DNA from: an uncultured Propionibacteriaceae bacterium
GTDB taxonomy: Bacteria; Actinomycetota; Actinomycetes; Propionibacteriales; Propionibacteriaceae
DNA length: 64,000 bases
NCBI GenBank assembly: GCA_937926975.1
Contig: CALBCJ010000039.1
Location: forward strand, 1-64,000
Direction of reading: 5' to 3'
Of the stretch, positions 16,495 to 24,154 are shown piece after piece. Both the position numbers and the translations under genes were made by a program. Numbering within the stretch: the stretch's first letter is position 1; each line of letters opens with the position of its first letter. The notes beneath the pieces were generated by a model, which saw only the letters and a program-made list of their open reading frames with translations, did no database searches and was not told the origin of the DNA.

Positions 16495-17352
16495 ATGGAC
16501 GAGACCACGATCAGCATCCCCACCAGCGACGGCATCTCCCTCCAGACCTACCGATGGGCGCCCTCGGGGAGTCCGCGGGCGGTGGTCTGCGTACAGCACG
16601 GGCTGGCCGAGCACGCGGCCCGGTACCGCCGCTTCGCCGAGGCCCTGACCGGCGCCGGCTACCTCGTGTACGGGCCCGACGGACGCGGCTCCGGCCGGAC
16701 CGCTCAGGGACGGTACGGGGACTGGGGGCCCGACTCCTGGGCCGGCTGGGTCGCCGACCTGGGCCGGCTCAACGAGCGCGTACGGGCAGACAGCCCCGGG
16801 CTCAAGGTCGCTCTCTTCGGCCACTCCCTGGGCTCGTTCGCCAGCCAGCACTTCCTGCTCGACCACTCCGGGCTGGTCGACGCAGCGGTCCTGTGCGGCT
16901 CGACCGACGTGGGCCCGATGGTCGATGTGCTGTCAGGTCCCGAGCCAGCCGACCTGACCTCCTTCAACGACGCCTTCGAGCACCGGACGGGCTTCGAGTG
17001 GCTGAGCCGCGACGAGGCTGAGGTCGACCGCTACGTCGCCGAGCCGATGTGCGGCTGGCAAGGGCAGACGTTCACCCGGATGGAGGGGCTGCGGGACGCC
17101 TCCGACCCGGCCGCGGTCGCCCGGGTCCGCCCCGACCTGCCCGTCCTGATCATCTCCGGCGACATGGACCCGGTCGGCGGGCCGGCCGGCGCCGGCCTGG
17201 TCACGCTGGCCGAGCGCTACCGTACGGCCGGAGTGCAGGACGTCACCTTGACTCTCTACCCCGGCGCCCGCCACGAGCTGCTCAACGAGACCAACCGGGA
17301 CGAGGTCACCCGCGACGTGATCGCCTTCCTCGACCGTACGGTCGGAGCCTGA
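16495..17352 (+). CDS. alpha/beta hydrolase, monoacylglycerol lipase-like
   Basis: Predicted 285-residue serine hydrolase of the Hydrolase_4 (serine aminopeptidase S33) family, close to bacterial monoacylglycerol lipases. The oxyanion motif VQHGLAEHAARY (about 33-44), the nucleophile elbow GHSLGS (about 105-110), the acid SGDMDPVGG (about 223) and the histidine GARHELLNE (about 260) are all present and in order. No signal peptide is visible, so it should be cytoplasmic. It stands alone between a surface protein and the type VII-like cassette; the 108-bp gap to the next gene suggests a separate transcript. Confidence 0.87.
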   Translation: MDETTISIPTSDGISLQTYRWAPSGSPRAVVCVQHGLAEHAARYRRFAEALTGAGYLVYGPDGRGSGRTAQGRYGDWGPDSWAGWVADLGRLNERVRADSPGLKVALFGHSLGSFASQHFLLDHSGLVDAAVLCGSTDVGPMVDVLSGPEPADLTSFNDAFEHRTGFEWLSRDEAEVDRYVAEPMCGWQGQTFTRMEGLRDASDPAAVARVRPDLPVLIISGDMDPVGGPAGAGLVTLAERYRTAGVQDVTLTLYPGARHELLNETNRDEVTRDVIAFLDRTVGA

Positions 17353-17460
17353 CCAGCCGCGCTCTGCGCTGGCCGCCCACCCGGCTGACACCTGGGTCCA
17401 CCGGCAGGGCGAGCCAGCCCAGCGCAGCAGCGGACCGCTCCCGGCCTGAGGTGCCCCGCC

Positions 17461-18402
17461 ATGGCCTACCGTGGCCGGGTGAGCATCTTCCCCGACTTCC
17501 GGACCGTCGTCGCCGACTTCGAGAAGCTGGCCAGCGAGTGGACTCAGCGAGCCGCGGAGCTGTCCGCCGCCATGGAGGCGGCCGGTGGCACCGAAGAGCA
17601 CCCCGAGTTCACGCTGCGTACGGCTGGGCCCACTCAGATCGTGGAGCTGCGCTTCAAGGACGCGGCCCTCGGCGCAAGCCCGGTGCAGCTGCGGGAGAAG
17701 GTCCTCGACGCCTACGCCCGCCTGGGAGTCGCAGGCAATGCCCAGCAGGCCAGGGCCGCTGCCAGCATTCTGGGCGCACCTGAGATTGCGGTCGGCATGA
17801 GGGCCGCGCTGCCTCAGGACATGCTCGACCGGGCCCAAGCCGTGGAGGACGACGACCCCTCACAGGGTCGCGAGAGTGGGCGACCGCAGCCCGTGGCCGA
17901 GAGCGCCACCGTCGACGAGGTCCTGGCCTGGGCTGATGCGACCGTGGACCGAGAGCTCGTTCTCTCCGACGACCCTCGTGACCTGATGGGCGATGTCGAG
18001 GGGTGGACGCTCGGCGCAGTCGGGCGCTTCGACCCCAGCACCGCCCAGGCCGACTTTGACCGCCAGATCCAGGCCGTCTCCGACGCAGCCCGCGATCTCG
18101 GGCCTCAGCTGGCAGCCCTGCAGGAGCAGGCCAGCAGCCGGTGGATGGAGGTCGTCGTCGCAGGAAGCGGCCGCCTGGTTGACCTGAGGTTCCACTCGGG
18201 GTTCCGCTCGGCCACGGCCGAGCGTCTGACCGCGGACTTTGCCGAGCTCTACGCACGCGCCACCCAGCAGGTCACGGTCTCCATGACGGCGGCTCTGCAC
18301 GAGCACGGGCTGGGCGGGGACGACGACCCCACCCAGTCCTTCCTGAACCGCCTCGACCAGGCGGTCTCCGAGGCAGCGGAGCAGACCCAGCACCGCTCCT
18401 GA
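17461..18402 (+). CDS. two-domain YbaB/EbfC-like protein of a type VII-like cassette
   Basis: Predicted 313-residue soluble acidic protein with two YbaB/EbfC-like halves. The first has IVELRFKDAALGASPVQLREKVLDAYARL (about 60-88) and the second the similar MEVVVAGSGRLVDLRFHSGFRSATAERLTADF (about 230-260). Such domains occur in actinobacterial type VII secretion accessory proteins. The ATG at 17461 has GAGGTG upstream. It begins a run of four same-strand genes spaced 0-22 bp apart that ends at 20353. Its role, perhaps chaperone or structural, is inferred only from context. Confidence 0.68.
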   Translation: MAYRGRVSIFPDFRTVVADFEKLASEWTQRAAELSAAMEAAGGTEEHPEFTLRTAGPTQIVELRFKDAALGASPVQLREKVLDAYARLGVAGNAQQARAAASILGAPEIAVGMRAALPQDMLDRAQAVEDDDPSQGRESGRPQPVAESATVDEVLAWADATVDRELVLSDDPRDLMGDVEGWTLGAVGRFDPSTAQADFDRQIQAVSDAARDLGPQLAALQEQASSRWMEVVVAGSGRLVDLRFHSGFRSATAERLTADFAELYARATQQVTVSMTAALHEHGLGGDDDPTQSFLNRLDQAVSEAAEQTQHRS

Positions 18403-18424
18403 CCCACCACGACGAGGAGCAGCC

Positions 18425-18760
18425 ATGACATTTCACTATGACTTGGACGCCATCAGGTCCCACGCCAACGGGGTCTCAGGCCAGTCGACCACCATGTCCG
18501 AGACGTCGACTACGATGTCGGCAACCGGCCCGGGCCCGAAGGAGATGTACGGAATCCTCGTGAGCCAGGTCGCCCACCCGGTTCTGAGCTACGTGTGCGA
18601 TGGCGGGGAGAACATGCTCCAGGGGCTCGCGGAATTCCTGGACTCGCTCGAGGAGAGCCTGGCCCAGGCCGTGGCGGCCTATGAGCAGACCGAGCAGGAC
18701 AATGTCGAGCGCAGCCACGAGATCGCTGCCCAGCTCGACGCTACGACTCAGGGGAAGTGA
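18425..18760 (+). CDS. EspC/WXG100-like type VII secretion protein
   Basis: Predicted 111-residue helical protein. It starts FHYDLDAIRSHANGVSGQSTTM, has a central turn near VLSYVCDGGENMLQGL, and a second helix EFLDSLEESLAQAVAAYEQTEQDNVERS. The size, two-helix layout and C-terminal YEQTEQDN resemble the YxxxD/E-type export signal of EspC and other small type VII substrates. GAGGAG lies eight bases before the ATG, and the next gene overlaps its stop. No EccC ATPase or other core secretion gene is in the window, so export would rely on machinery elsewhere. Confidence 0.65.
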   Translation: MTFHYDLDAIRSHANGVSGQSTTMSETSTTMSATGPGPKEMYGILVSQVAHPVLSYVCDGGENMLQGLAEFLDSLEESLAQAVAAYEQTEQDNVERSHEIAAQLDATTQGK

Positions 18761-19767
18761 TGACTGAGAAGCCGACACTGGCCAACCCAAAGCCGTGGGG
18801 GGTCGAGCTCAAGATTCCGGTCTACAAGGACCTGGTGTCGGTGACCGAGAACCTGGGTGATGGAAAGCTCCGGTGCGGGGACGTCACCTCCATGGTCGAC
18901 CTGCACCTCGGGATCCTGAACACGGCGCTGGACCCCGTGGGGGCCATCGTCAGCTCCGCGGTCGACTTTCTCATGAAGTTCCTCGTCGAGAAGATCGAGC
19001 CACTAGGGGACGCGGTCAACTGGCTGCTCGGGGACCCGAAGGGCATCCAGGCCGTGGTCCGGAGCTGGGACGAGACTGCTGACGCAGTGGCGACGAGTGG
19101 TAACAGCTACCTCGACTCCCTGGGGCAGCTGTCCACCTGGGAGGGGCCGGCTGCCGAGACCTACAAGGGTGTGGTACGCCATGCCCACGGGGTCTACGAA
19201 GAGGCAGCGGACTCCGCCCGGGGTGTGGCTGGCGCCGTAGCCCTGGGGGGCGGGATCGTCAGCATGTTCCGCGAGTTCCTCTGGGGAATGCTGGTCGACT
19301 TCGTGACCGAGGTCATCAAGGCAGCAGTGGCTGCCGTCTTCGCGGCGATACCGTCCGCGGGCGGCTCGGTCGGCGCCTTCACGGCCTGGTTCTCGGGCAA
19401 GATGGCCCTTATCGCCGGCAAGTTCAGCAAGGCCCTCTCCAAGCTCATGACCAAGATGGGCGACCTGTGCCAGAAGTTCCACAAGGTTAGCCGCTCGTTC
19501 CATGTGGCGGCTGAGAAGCTGCGCCAGCTGGCCAAGCAGATGGGGCACCGCAGCAGTCAGGGCTTCGGTCGGTCGAAGCTGAACATCGGCAAGGGCGGCG
19601 CCCCGAAGCTCCCCTTCAACAACATGGACGAGTTCAAGCAGAACACACCGGGCTACGACACCTTCAACGATGTCTACAAGCACACCAAGCGGGCGACCGA
19701 GGCGGCCGACAAGGTGGCCGACTCCACTCCCCCGACCCAGCTCCAGGACCTCCCCGAGGGGTACTGA
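18760..19767 (+). CDS. WXG-motif effector-like protein
   Basis: Predicted 335-residue protein, largely helical. Residues about 75-175 form a WXG100/PPE-like bundle with the tell-tale LSTWEGPAAETYKG turn near residue 126. Hydrophobic segments follow near residues 160-215 (AVALGGGIVSMFREFLWGMLVDFV, AAVAAVFAAIPSAGG), then a basic Lys/Ser-rich stretch and a short polar C-terminus. This fits the N-terminal half of a type VII-exported polymorphic toxin, although I see no toxin domain. The ATG at 18760 overlaps the previous stop (TGATG); a GTG at 18757 is an alternative. A 76-bp remnant of its middle recurs at 22093-22168. Confidence 0.65.
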   Translation: MTEKPTLANPKPWGVELKIPVYKDLVSVTENLGDGKLRCGDVTSMVDLHLGILNTALDPVGAIVSSAVDFLMKFLVEKIEPLGDAVNWLLGDPKGIQAVVRSWDETADAVATSGNSYLDSLGQLSTWEGPAAETYKGVVRHAHGVYEEAADSARGVAGAVALGGGIVSMFREFLWGMLVDFVTEVIKAAVAAVFAAIPSAGGSVGAFTAWFSGKMALIAGKFSKALSKLMTKMGDLCQKFHKVSRSFHVAAEKLRQLAKQMGHRSSQGFGRSKLNIGKGGAPKLPFNNMDEFKQNTPGYDTFNDVYKHTKRATEAADKVADSTPPTQLQDLPEGY

Positions 19768-19774
19768 GGTAGCC

Positions 19775-20353
19775 ATGGCCAGCAGGCGGAAGGGTCGGCG
19801 CAAGCTCTCCCCTGCCGAGCAGTGGGACCTGGAGCACGGCGTCACACCCGAGCAGCGCCGACGGGCGAACGCCGCAATGACCGTCGTCGCCACCGGGATG
19901 ATCGTGCTGGGCGTGCTGCTCCTGGCCATGGTGAGCGTCGACGTGGGCATGCAGGCCTGGCCGGAGCCGGTCCCGGGAGAGGGCGAGGCCCAGGTCACCG
20001 CCTGCCAGCGCAAGGGTCTGGTGATCCACCGCTGCCAGGCCACGGTCACCCGCTGGACCGGCCCAGGGCCCCAGGTCGGCCAGCCGATCGAGATCGTCTC
20101 CCGTCGCCCGCTGGCCGGCTCGGCGGAACTTGAGCGTCGCACCGACGGTGGCCGCATCATTGACAAGCAGGGGTACTCCGAGTCCGTCACCTATGACGTC
20201 CTCGTTCCCCGTGGGGACTGGATCATGCCCAACTGGGCGCGGGTCCTGTTCTTCATCGGGTACGGAGTGGTCTGGATACTCCTCACGGGCCGCGTCATGC
20301 GCCTGGTGGGCCTCGCCTTTCTCCGTACGAAGGGCACCCGACCGGCCTCGTGA
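19775..20353 (+). CDS. two-helix membrane protein of the type VII-like cassette
   Basis: Predicted 192-residue protein of unknown function. A basic N-terminus (MASRRKGRRKL) leads to a first transmembrane helix (about 36-58). An extracytoplasmic loop of about 90 residues with two cysteines (CQRKGLVIHRC) follows, and a second helix lies near residues 155-178. The start ATG follows the previous stop by 7 bp, so it belongs to the same transcript. It could be a membrane immunity protein or an accessory anchoring the upstream products; the sequence does not decide. Confidence 0.65.
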   Translation: MASRRKGRRKLSPAEQWDLEHGVTPEQRRRANAAMTVVATGMIVLGVLLLAMVSVDVGMQAWPEPVPGEGEAQVTACQRKGLVIHRCQATVTRWTGPGPQVGQPIEIVSRRPLAGSAELERRTDGGRIIDKQGYSESVTYDVLVPRGDWIMPNWARVLFFIGYGVVWILLTGRVMRLVGLAFLRTKGTRPAS

Positions 20354-20475
20354 GAGGGGCCGCCTCGACCCGGGCTGGTGGCGGTGGCAACCGGCCTGCC
20401 GACGGCCGGGTGGCCGGTGACGGCTTCCTCATCGCACGTCGTCGTGGACGGGTCGTGCGCTAGCGTGGCAGCGCT

Positions 20476-21030
20476 ATGGATGGGACGGCTTCAGTGACAC
20501 CAGCCTCGCTGGCGCGAGGCGCGGTGGCGCTTGTGTACGAGCGCCGGGTCCTGGGCTCGGTGCTCACCGACCTCAAGGCCAAGGCCTACCGGATCGCAGC
20601 CCTGGACTGCCGCAAGTGGCAGACCCCCATCGGCGCAGCCCACGAGCTGGCCCAGGCCCTGGCGATGCCGGTGTCTCTGCCCCGGACCATGGACATGGTC
20701 GGCACCTGGCTTGGCGAGCTGGCCCGCTCCGACGCCCCGTACGGGGACGAGCGGCTGCGCCTGGCCCTGGTGCTCGGCGTGTACGACGACTTCATGTCCC
20801 GCTACCGGCCCGAGGCGCTGTCCTTTCTGGACCAGCTCGCCCAGGCCTCCCGGATGGCGGTGATGTTCGAGCACCGGATTCTGGTGGTGGTCCAGTCAGA
20901 CACCCCGGACCTGCAGCTGGTGGCTGTTCCGACCGAGACCATCCACAGCAAGCAGGACTTCCGGCTCGCGCTGTGGCCGGTGCCCGACACTACGGACAGC
21001 CCGGCACCGCCGACGCCGGACACCACCTGA
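20476..21030 (+). CDS. barstar-like protein, probable immunity factor
   Basis: Predicted 184-residue acidic-neutral protein resembling the barstar family of ribonuclease inhibitors. Support comes from LDCRKWQTPIGAAHELAQALAMP in the first third and, near the C-terminus, the stretch FLDQLAQASRMAVMFEHRILVVVQSDTP, whose HRILVVVQSD corresponds to the conserved end of barstar-like proteins. The NWDAL core of classical barstar is not conserved (MDMVGTWLGEL instead). Its place right after a WXG effector-like cassette fits an immunity gene for a secreted RNase-type toxin, but no toxin domain is present here. Its 3' end carries the first iteron-like copy. Confidence 0.6.
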   Translation: MDGTASVTPASLARGAVALVYERRVLGSVLTDLKAKAYRIAALDCRKWQTPIGAAHELAQALAMPVSLPRTMDMVGTWLGELARSDAPYGDERLRLALVLGVYDDFMSRYRPEALSFLDQLAQASRMAVMFEHRILVVVQSDTPDLQLVAVPTETIHSKQDFRLALWPVPDTTDSPAPPTPDTT

Positions 21031-21166
21031 CCTGATCCGGACAACACCTGCCTGCCGCGGACAACACCTGCCCGGGGTCCGGACAACACCCCCGCTCAGC
21101 GCGACACCACTCGCGCTCTGCTGCCACCACCAGGCCCGGTTGGGACAACGGTTGGGACAACACCGG
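21018..21166 (+). repeat. iteron-like GGACAACACC repeats before the HTH gene
   Basis: Copies of GGACAACACCTGCC or close variants start at 21018 (GGACACCACC), 21039, 21059 and 21081, at 20-22 bp spacing, that is about two helical turns. GGGACAACGG and GGGACAACACCGG follow at 21142 and 21154. The array ends 40 bp before the start of the sigma-like regulator, suggesting cooperative binding by it. Confidence 0.65.
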
Positions 21167-21205
21167 TGTGATCTGCTGGTCTCAGACCGAGTGAAGGGGA
21201 CAGCG

Positions 21206-21820
21206 ATGATCCGGGACACCATCCTGCTGGGACGACTGGGGGCGAACTGGCACCGGATGGCGCAGCAGTCGCTGGGCTGGGCACCGGTCACGGCCGAGCA
21301 GGCTCTCGCTCAGGTGCGCGACGAGGGCGATCCCTGGTTGACCAGGTTGATCGACGCCGCGCAGGGCGGTGACCAGCTCGCCGGGCAGGTGGTGGTGATG
21401 TCGGTGCTGCAGCTGCTGCTCCGGATCAGCCGACGCGACCACCGCCTGCCGCTCGAGACGCTGCTGGCAGCCCTGTGGGTGCGCATCCAGAGCTACCCGC
21501 TCCAGCGCCGCCCGGCCCACGTCGTGGCCAACCTGGTGCTCGACGCTCGCAAGGACGTCCTGGCGGAGCAGAGACCGCTGCGCCCCCTGACCCGGGCCAG
21601 CCCGTCTGCGGTCCTGCAGGTCCGGCGGCTGCTCATCGACGCGGTCGCGCTGGGCATCATCTCCGACCCCGTACGGCAGGCCATGGACGCCGTGTACGTG
21701 GAGGGGCTGAGCAGCGCGGAGGCCGCTGACGCGCTGGGGCTGTCGGCCACGGCGGTGCGGTGGCGGTGCTCGTCGGGGGTCAGGCGCCTCGCGACCCAGC
21801 GCGACCTGCTGGCGGCATGA
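21206..21820 (+). CDS. sigma-70 region 4-like HTH regulator
   Basis: Predicted 204-residue protein. The C-terminal 55 residues (DPVRQAMDAVYVEGLSSAEAADALGLSATAVRWRCSSGVRRL) are a sigma-factor region 4 type helix-turn-helix. The N-terminal 140 residues are helical (MIRDTILLGRLGANWHRMAQQ, PLETLLAALWVRIQSYPLQRRP) and only faintly resemble a region 2. The arrangement fits a diverged ECF-like factor or a DNA-binding regulator. The ATG has GAAGGGGA upstream; six iteron-like repeats precede it. It may control the type VII-like cassette just upstream. Confidence 0.7.
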   Translation: MIRDTILLGRLGANWHRMAQQSLGWAPVTAEQALAQVRDEGDPWLTRLIDAAQGGDQLAGQVVVMSVLQLLLRISRRDHRLPLETLLAALWVRIQSYPLQRRPAHVVANLVLDARKDVLAEQRPLRPLTRASPSAVLQVRRLLIDAVALGIISDPVRQAMDAVYVEGLSSAEAADALGLSATAVRWRCSSGVRRLATQRDLLAA

Positions 21821-22068
21821 GGCGCCGGCTGCCGGGCCCGCCACGGTCGGCGCAGCTCACGGCTCGAGAGGGGAAGCTCGTCCGTGAGGTGCCCGGCCCA
21901 GGTTGGGGACAAGCCACGGCCACGGCGGCGGCCGCAGGTCCGGCTTCGGCCATCCGCTGCTGGGTGTGCCTGAGCTGGCCGAGGACGTTGGACAGGATGT
22001 CGACATGCCCTGCTGAGGACTGTCGGGCCCGGCAGGGCGGGCAGGTGGCGCCATCGTCGCCAGCCGGC

Positions 22069-22259
22069 AGGCCCGCGCAGAGCCAGGACGACCGAGGAGG
22101 CGGTGGACTCTGCCCGGAGTGTGGCTGACGCCGTGGGCCTGGGGGCGCGGTCGTCAGCATGTTCCGCGGCCGTCGGTCCAGGCCACGCCCGGGGCGGGTC
22201 ACCGACCTGGCTGGGTCTGTCGGGTCTGACGACTAGGCCCGCGCAGAGCCAGGACGACC
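22069..22259 (+). repeat. 25-bp perfect direct repeat pair
   Basis: The 25-bp sequence beginning AGGCCCGCGCAGAGCC occurs at 22069-22093 and again at 22235-22259, 166 bp apart. The first copy ends exactly where the effector-gene remnant begins. Confidence 0.75.
22093..22168 (+). pseudogene. remnant of the WXG effector-like gene
   Basis: This stretch aligns with 19197-19273 of the effector-like gene, at roughly 85 percent identity by eye with one base missing. In the remnant the peptide reads EEAVDSARSVADAVGLG where the intact gene has EEAADSARGVAGAVALG. It shows that a second related gene once stood here. Confidence 0.75.
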
Positions 22260-22626
22260 ACTCACAGTCAGGAGAAGACGATGACCAGCCGACGACGTCC
22301 ACGCCCGGCACGCACGAGCCGGCCGTCCCAAAGAAGCCCACGGCGACTGGTCGGGGACCCGCCGCGCCCCGTAGCCCGGCGCCAGGTGGCGTCTCTCGTC
22401 GAGATCGCGGCTGTGATCGCCCGCTGTGACCGCTCGCTGCCTGACCGGTGCCCCGTCGTACGCCCTCCGCCCTGCGTGCCGGCGCGACCACTCGATGGTG
22501 GAGACCACCCGCGGCCACCAGTGGGTCTTGGAGGCTTGTCGTGGGTAGGGGCGTTCGAGCTCCTGGATGCTGGTGACTTCGGTGTGGTTGACCCCGCGGT
22601 GACGATCCCCCTGGTCAAGCGCTCGT

Positions 22627-24066
22627 TCAGTGCTGGCGGACGCTGTCTCGCTCCTTCTGGCGGCGCAGCGCGCGCCGCTGCCGGCGCTCCTCCTTGCGGG
22701 AGCGCTCCCACAGGTGGCACTCGCGCGAGGACAGGGCCAGCAGCGCCAGCACCCCCAGGCCGCTCGCCATCAGCAGCGAGTAGGAGGCGCCGTCCAGGCC
22801 GACGACGCTCATGCGCGCCATGTCCCAGGTCAGCTTGACCGCCAGCATGAGCATCAGCGCGATCCGCCCGCGCGGGTGCCCGTGCCAGGTAGCCACCGTC
22901 AGCAGGACTGCCACCACGCCTACCGCCAGGGAGCCCACCACCAGGACGTCCGCCAGGACCTCAGCGATCTGGCTGTCAGCCACCCACGCCAGCGCCGGGA
23001 GCTGGGAGGCCTGGGCCACCGTGACGCTGAGCACTCCTTCCGGGCCCCGCACCCAGCCCTCGACCGCGCGCCACACCAGGTTCACCACGATCAGCACCAG
23101 CGCCACCAGCAGCTGAGTGGGCCGCTGGCGGCGAGCCTCGGCCTCCCCAGCGCGGGCCCGCGCCAGCTCCAGGGAGCCGGTCTCCTGAGGAACCACCTGC
23201 GTGAGGTCCAGGACGTGCAGGTCGCCGTCGGTGCGCACCCGGTCGCCGCCGCCGTTCGTGGAGTGGTAGGCGGTGAAGAAGTCCGCCAGGACCACGTCGT
23301 GGGCAGCCGGGTTGGCCCACATGATGTCGTCGACCACGTAGTTGCGCTCAATGTCAATGTCCGCGTCGATCTTGTGGGTCACCTGGAAGGTGAAGGTGCT
23401 CAGCCCCACCGCACGGTCGTAGGTGGCCGCCGCCAGCCAGTCCACCGACACCCCACCGGGCAGGACCCAGTCGGCTGGGGTGTGCCAGAACCGCACGTGG
23501 TGGCGCTGGGAGGGGTTGCCGTCCACCTCCTTCTGGTAGGCGATGGTCTGGGTGCGCCCGAACAGGACCAGCGGGGACACCGGCGCCGCCGGGTAGGAGC
23601 GGCGCAGCAGCGAGGAGATGACGATCCTCCAGGCCGTGGCCGCAGTGATCGGGTCTGCCCGTACCCAGCCGGCCGCGGTCATCGCCTCGTGGAGGTCCTC
23701 CTCGCTGCCCCGTACAGCCAGGTTGACGGGGTCCCCCAGCAGGCCGTCGGTCGTACGGGTGCGGCCAATGAAGTAGTCGGGCACGTACAGCCAGGTGAGG
23801 ATCTGGTGGGCGCGCGGCAGCGCCAGGTAGGACAGCAGCCCCCAGAAGACGACCGCGTGGACCACGATCAGCGGGCCCAGGCCCAGCCCCGACCCCAGCA
23901 CCACCCAGGACAGCCACAGGGCAGCCAGCGCAGAGAAGATGAAGAAGACCGCGTCCAGAACGTCATCCAGGCCCCAGGTGCGGGCAGCCGAGCCGAAGAC
24001 CTTGCTCACCTCACCGCGGTAGACCGGAGGCGAGGTCGGGCGAGGACGCAGCACCGGGACAGACAT
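22627..24066 (-). CDS. LssY C-terminal domain membrane protein
   Basis: Predicted 479-residue membrane protein. Two helices lie near residues 38-80, and the soluble core (about residues 105-290) resembles the LssY C-terminal domain: LLGDPVNLAVRGSEEDLHEAMTAAGWVRADPIT, then LVLFGRTQTIAYQKEV, and HHVRFWHTP. Four or five further helices follow, and the C-terminus is strongly basic (RKEERRQRRALRRQKERD). The family occurs with phospholipid phosphatase or LssY-type proteins, and its activity is unknown. It is separated from the Lhr gene by an 88-bp gap and may be transcribed with it. Confidence 0.75.
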   Translation of the reverse strand: MSVPVLRPRPTSPPVYRGEVSKVFGSAARTWGLDDVLDAVFFIFSALAALWLSWVVLGSGLGLGPLIVVHAVVFWGLLSYLALPRAHQILTWLYVPDYFIGRTRTTDGLLGDPVNLAVRGSEEDLHEAMTAAGWVRADPITAATAWRIVISSLLRRSYPAAPVSPLVLFGRTQTIAYQKEVDGNPSQRHHVRFWHTPADWVLPGGVSVDWLAAATYDRAVGLSTFTFQVTHKIDADIDIERNYVVDDIMWANPAAHDVVLADFFTAYHSTNGGGDRVRTDGDLHVLDLTQVVPQETGSLELARARAGEAEARRQRPTQLLVALVLIVVNLVWRAVEGWVRGPEGVLSVTVAQASQLPALAWVADSQIAEVLADVLVVGSLAVGVVAVLLTVATWHGHPRGRIALMLMLAVKLTWDMARMSVVGLDGASYSLLMASGLGVLALLALSSRECHLWERSRKEERRQRRALRRQKERDSVRQH

Positions 24067-24154
24067 GAGCTCACGGTACCGGGCGCCCCGTACCGCCCAG
24101 CACCTCCCTCGTCAGCGACGCCGTGCCGGCGCGCAGGCCGCGACGACGAGGCGG

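Larger units (their letters stand above)
21821..22626. other. decayed 800-bp region after the type VII-like cassette
   Basis: No intact gene is visible. It contains a 76-bp remnant of the WXG effector-like gene (22093-22168) and a 25-bp perfect direct repeat (22069-22093 and 22235-22259). On the minus strand near 22400-22620 a broken frame reads ELERPYPRQASKTHWWPRVVSTIEW and other fragments that look protein-like but match nothing I recognise. The stretch looks like debris from duplicated or lost toxin modules. Confidence 0.55.

Noticed and set aside
17356..17486. A further dispersed element near GCGCAGCAGCGGACC at about 17422
   Set aside because: Only one end motif is present; no matching second end occurs at the required distance on either side.
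21821..22626. An insertion sequence in the decayed region
   Set aside because: I found no transposase motifs or terminal inverted repeats; the identifiable piece is a remnant of the effector gene.
22281..22838. Plus-strand frame of 185 codons in the decayed region
   Set aside because: It is Arg/Pro-rich, has no domain, and overlaps the 3' end of the LssY-type gene on the other strand.
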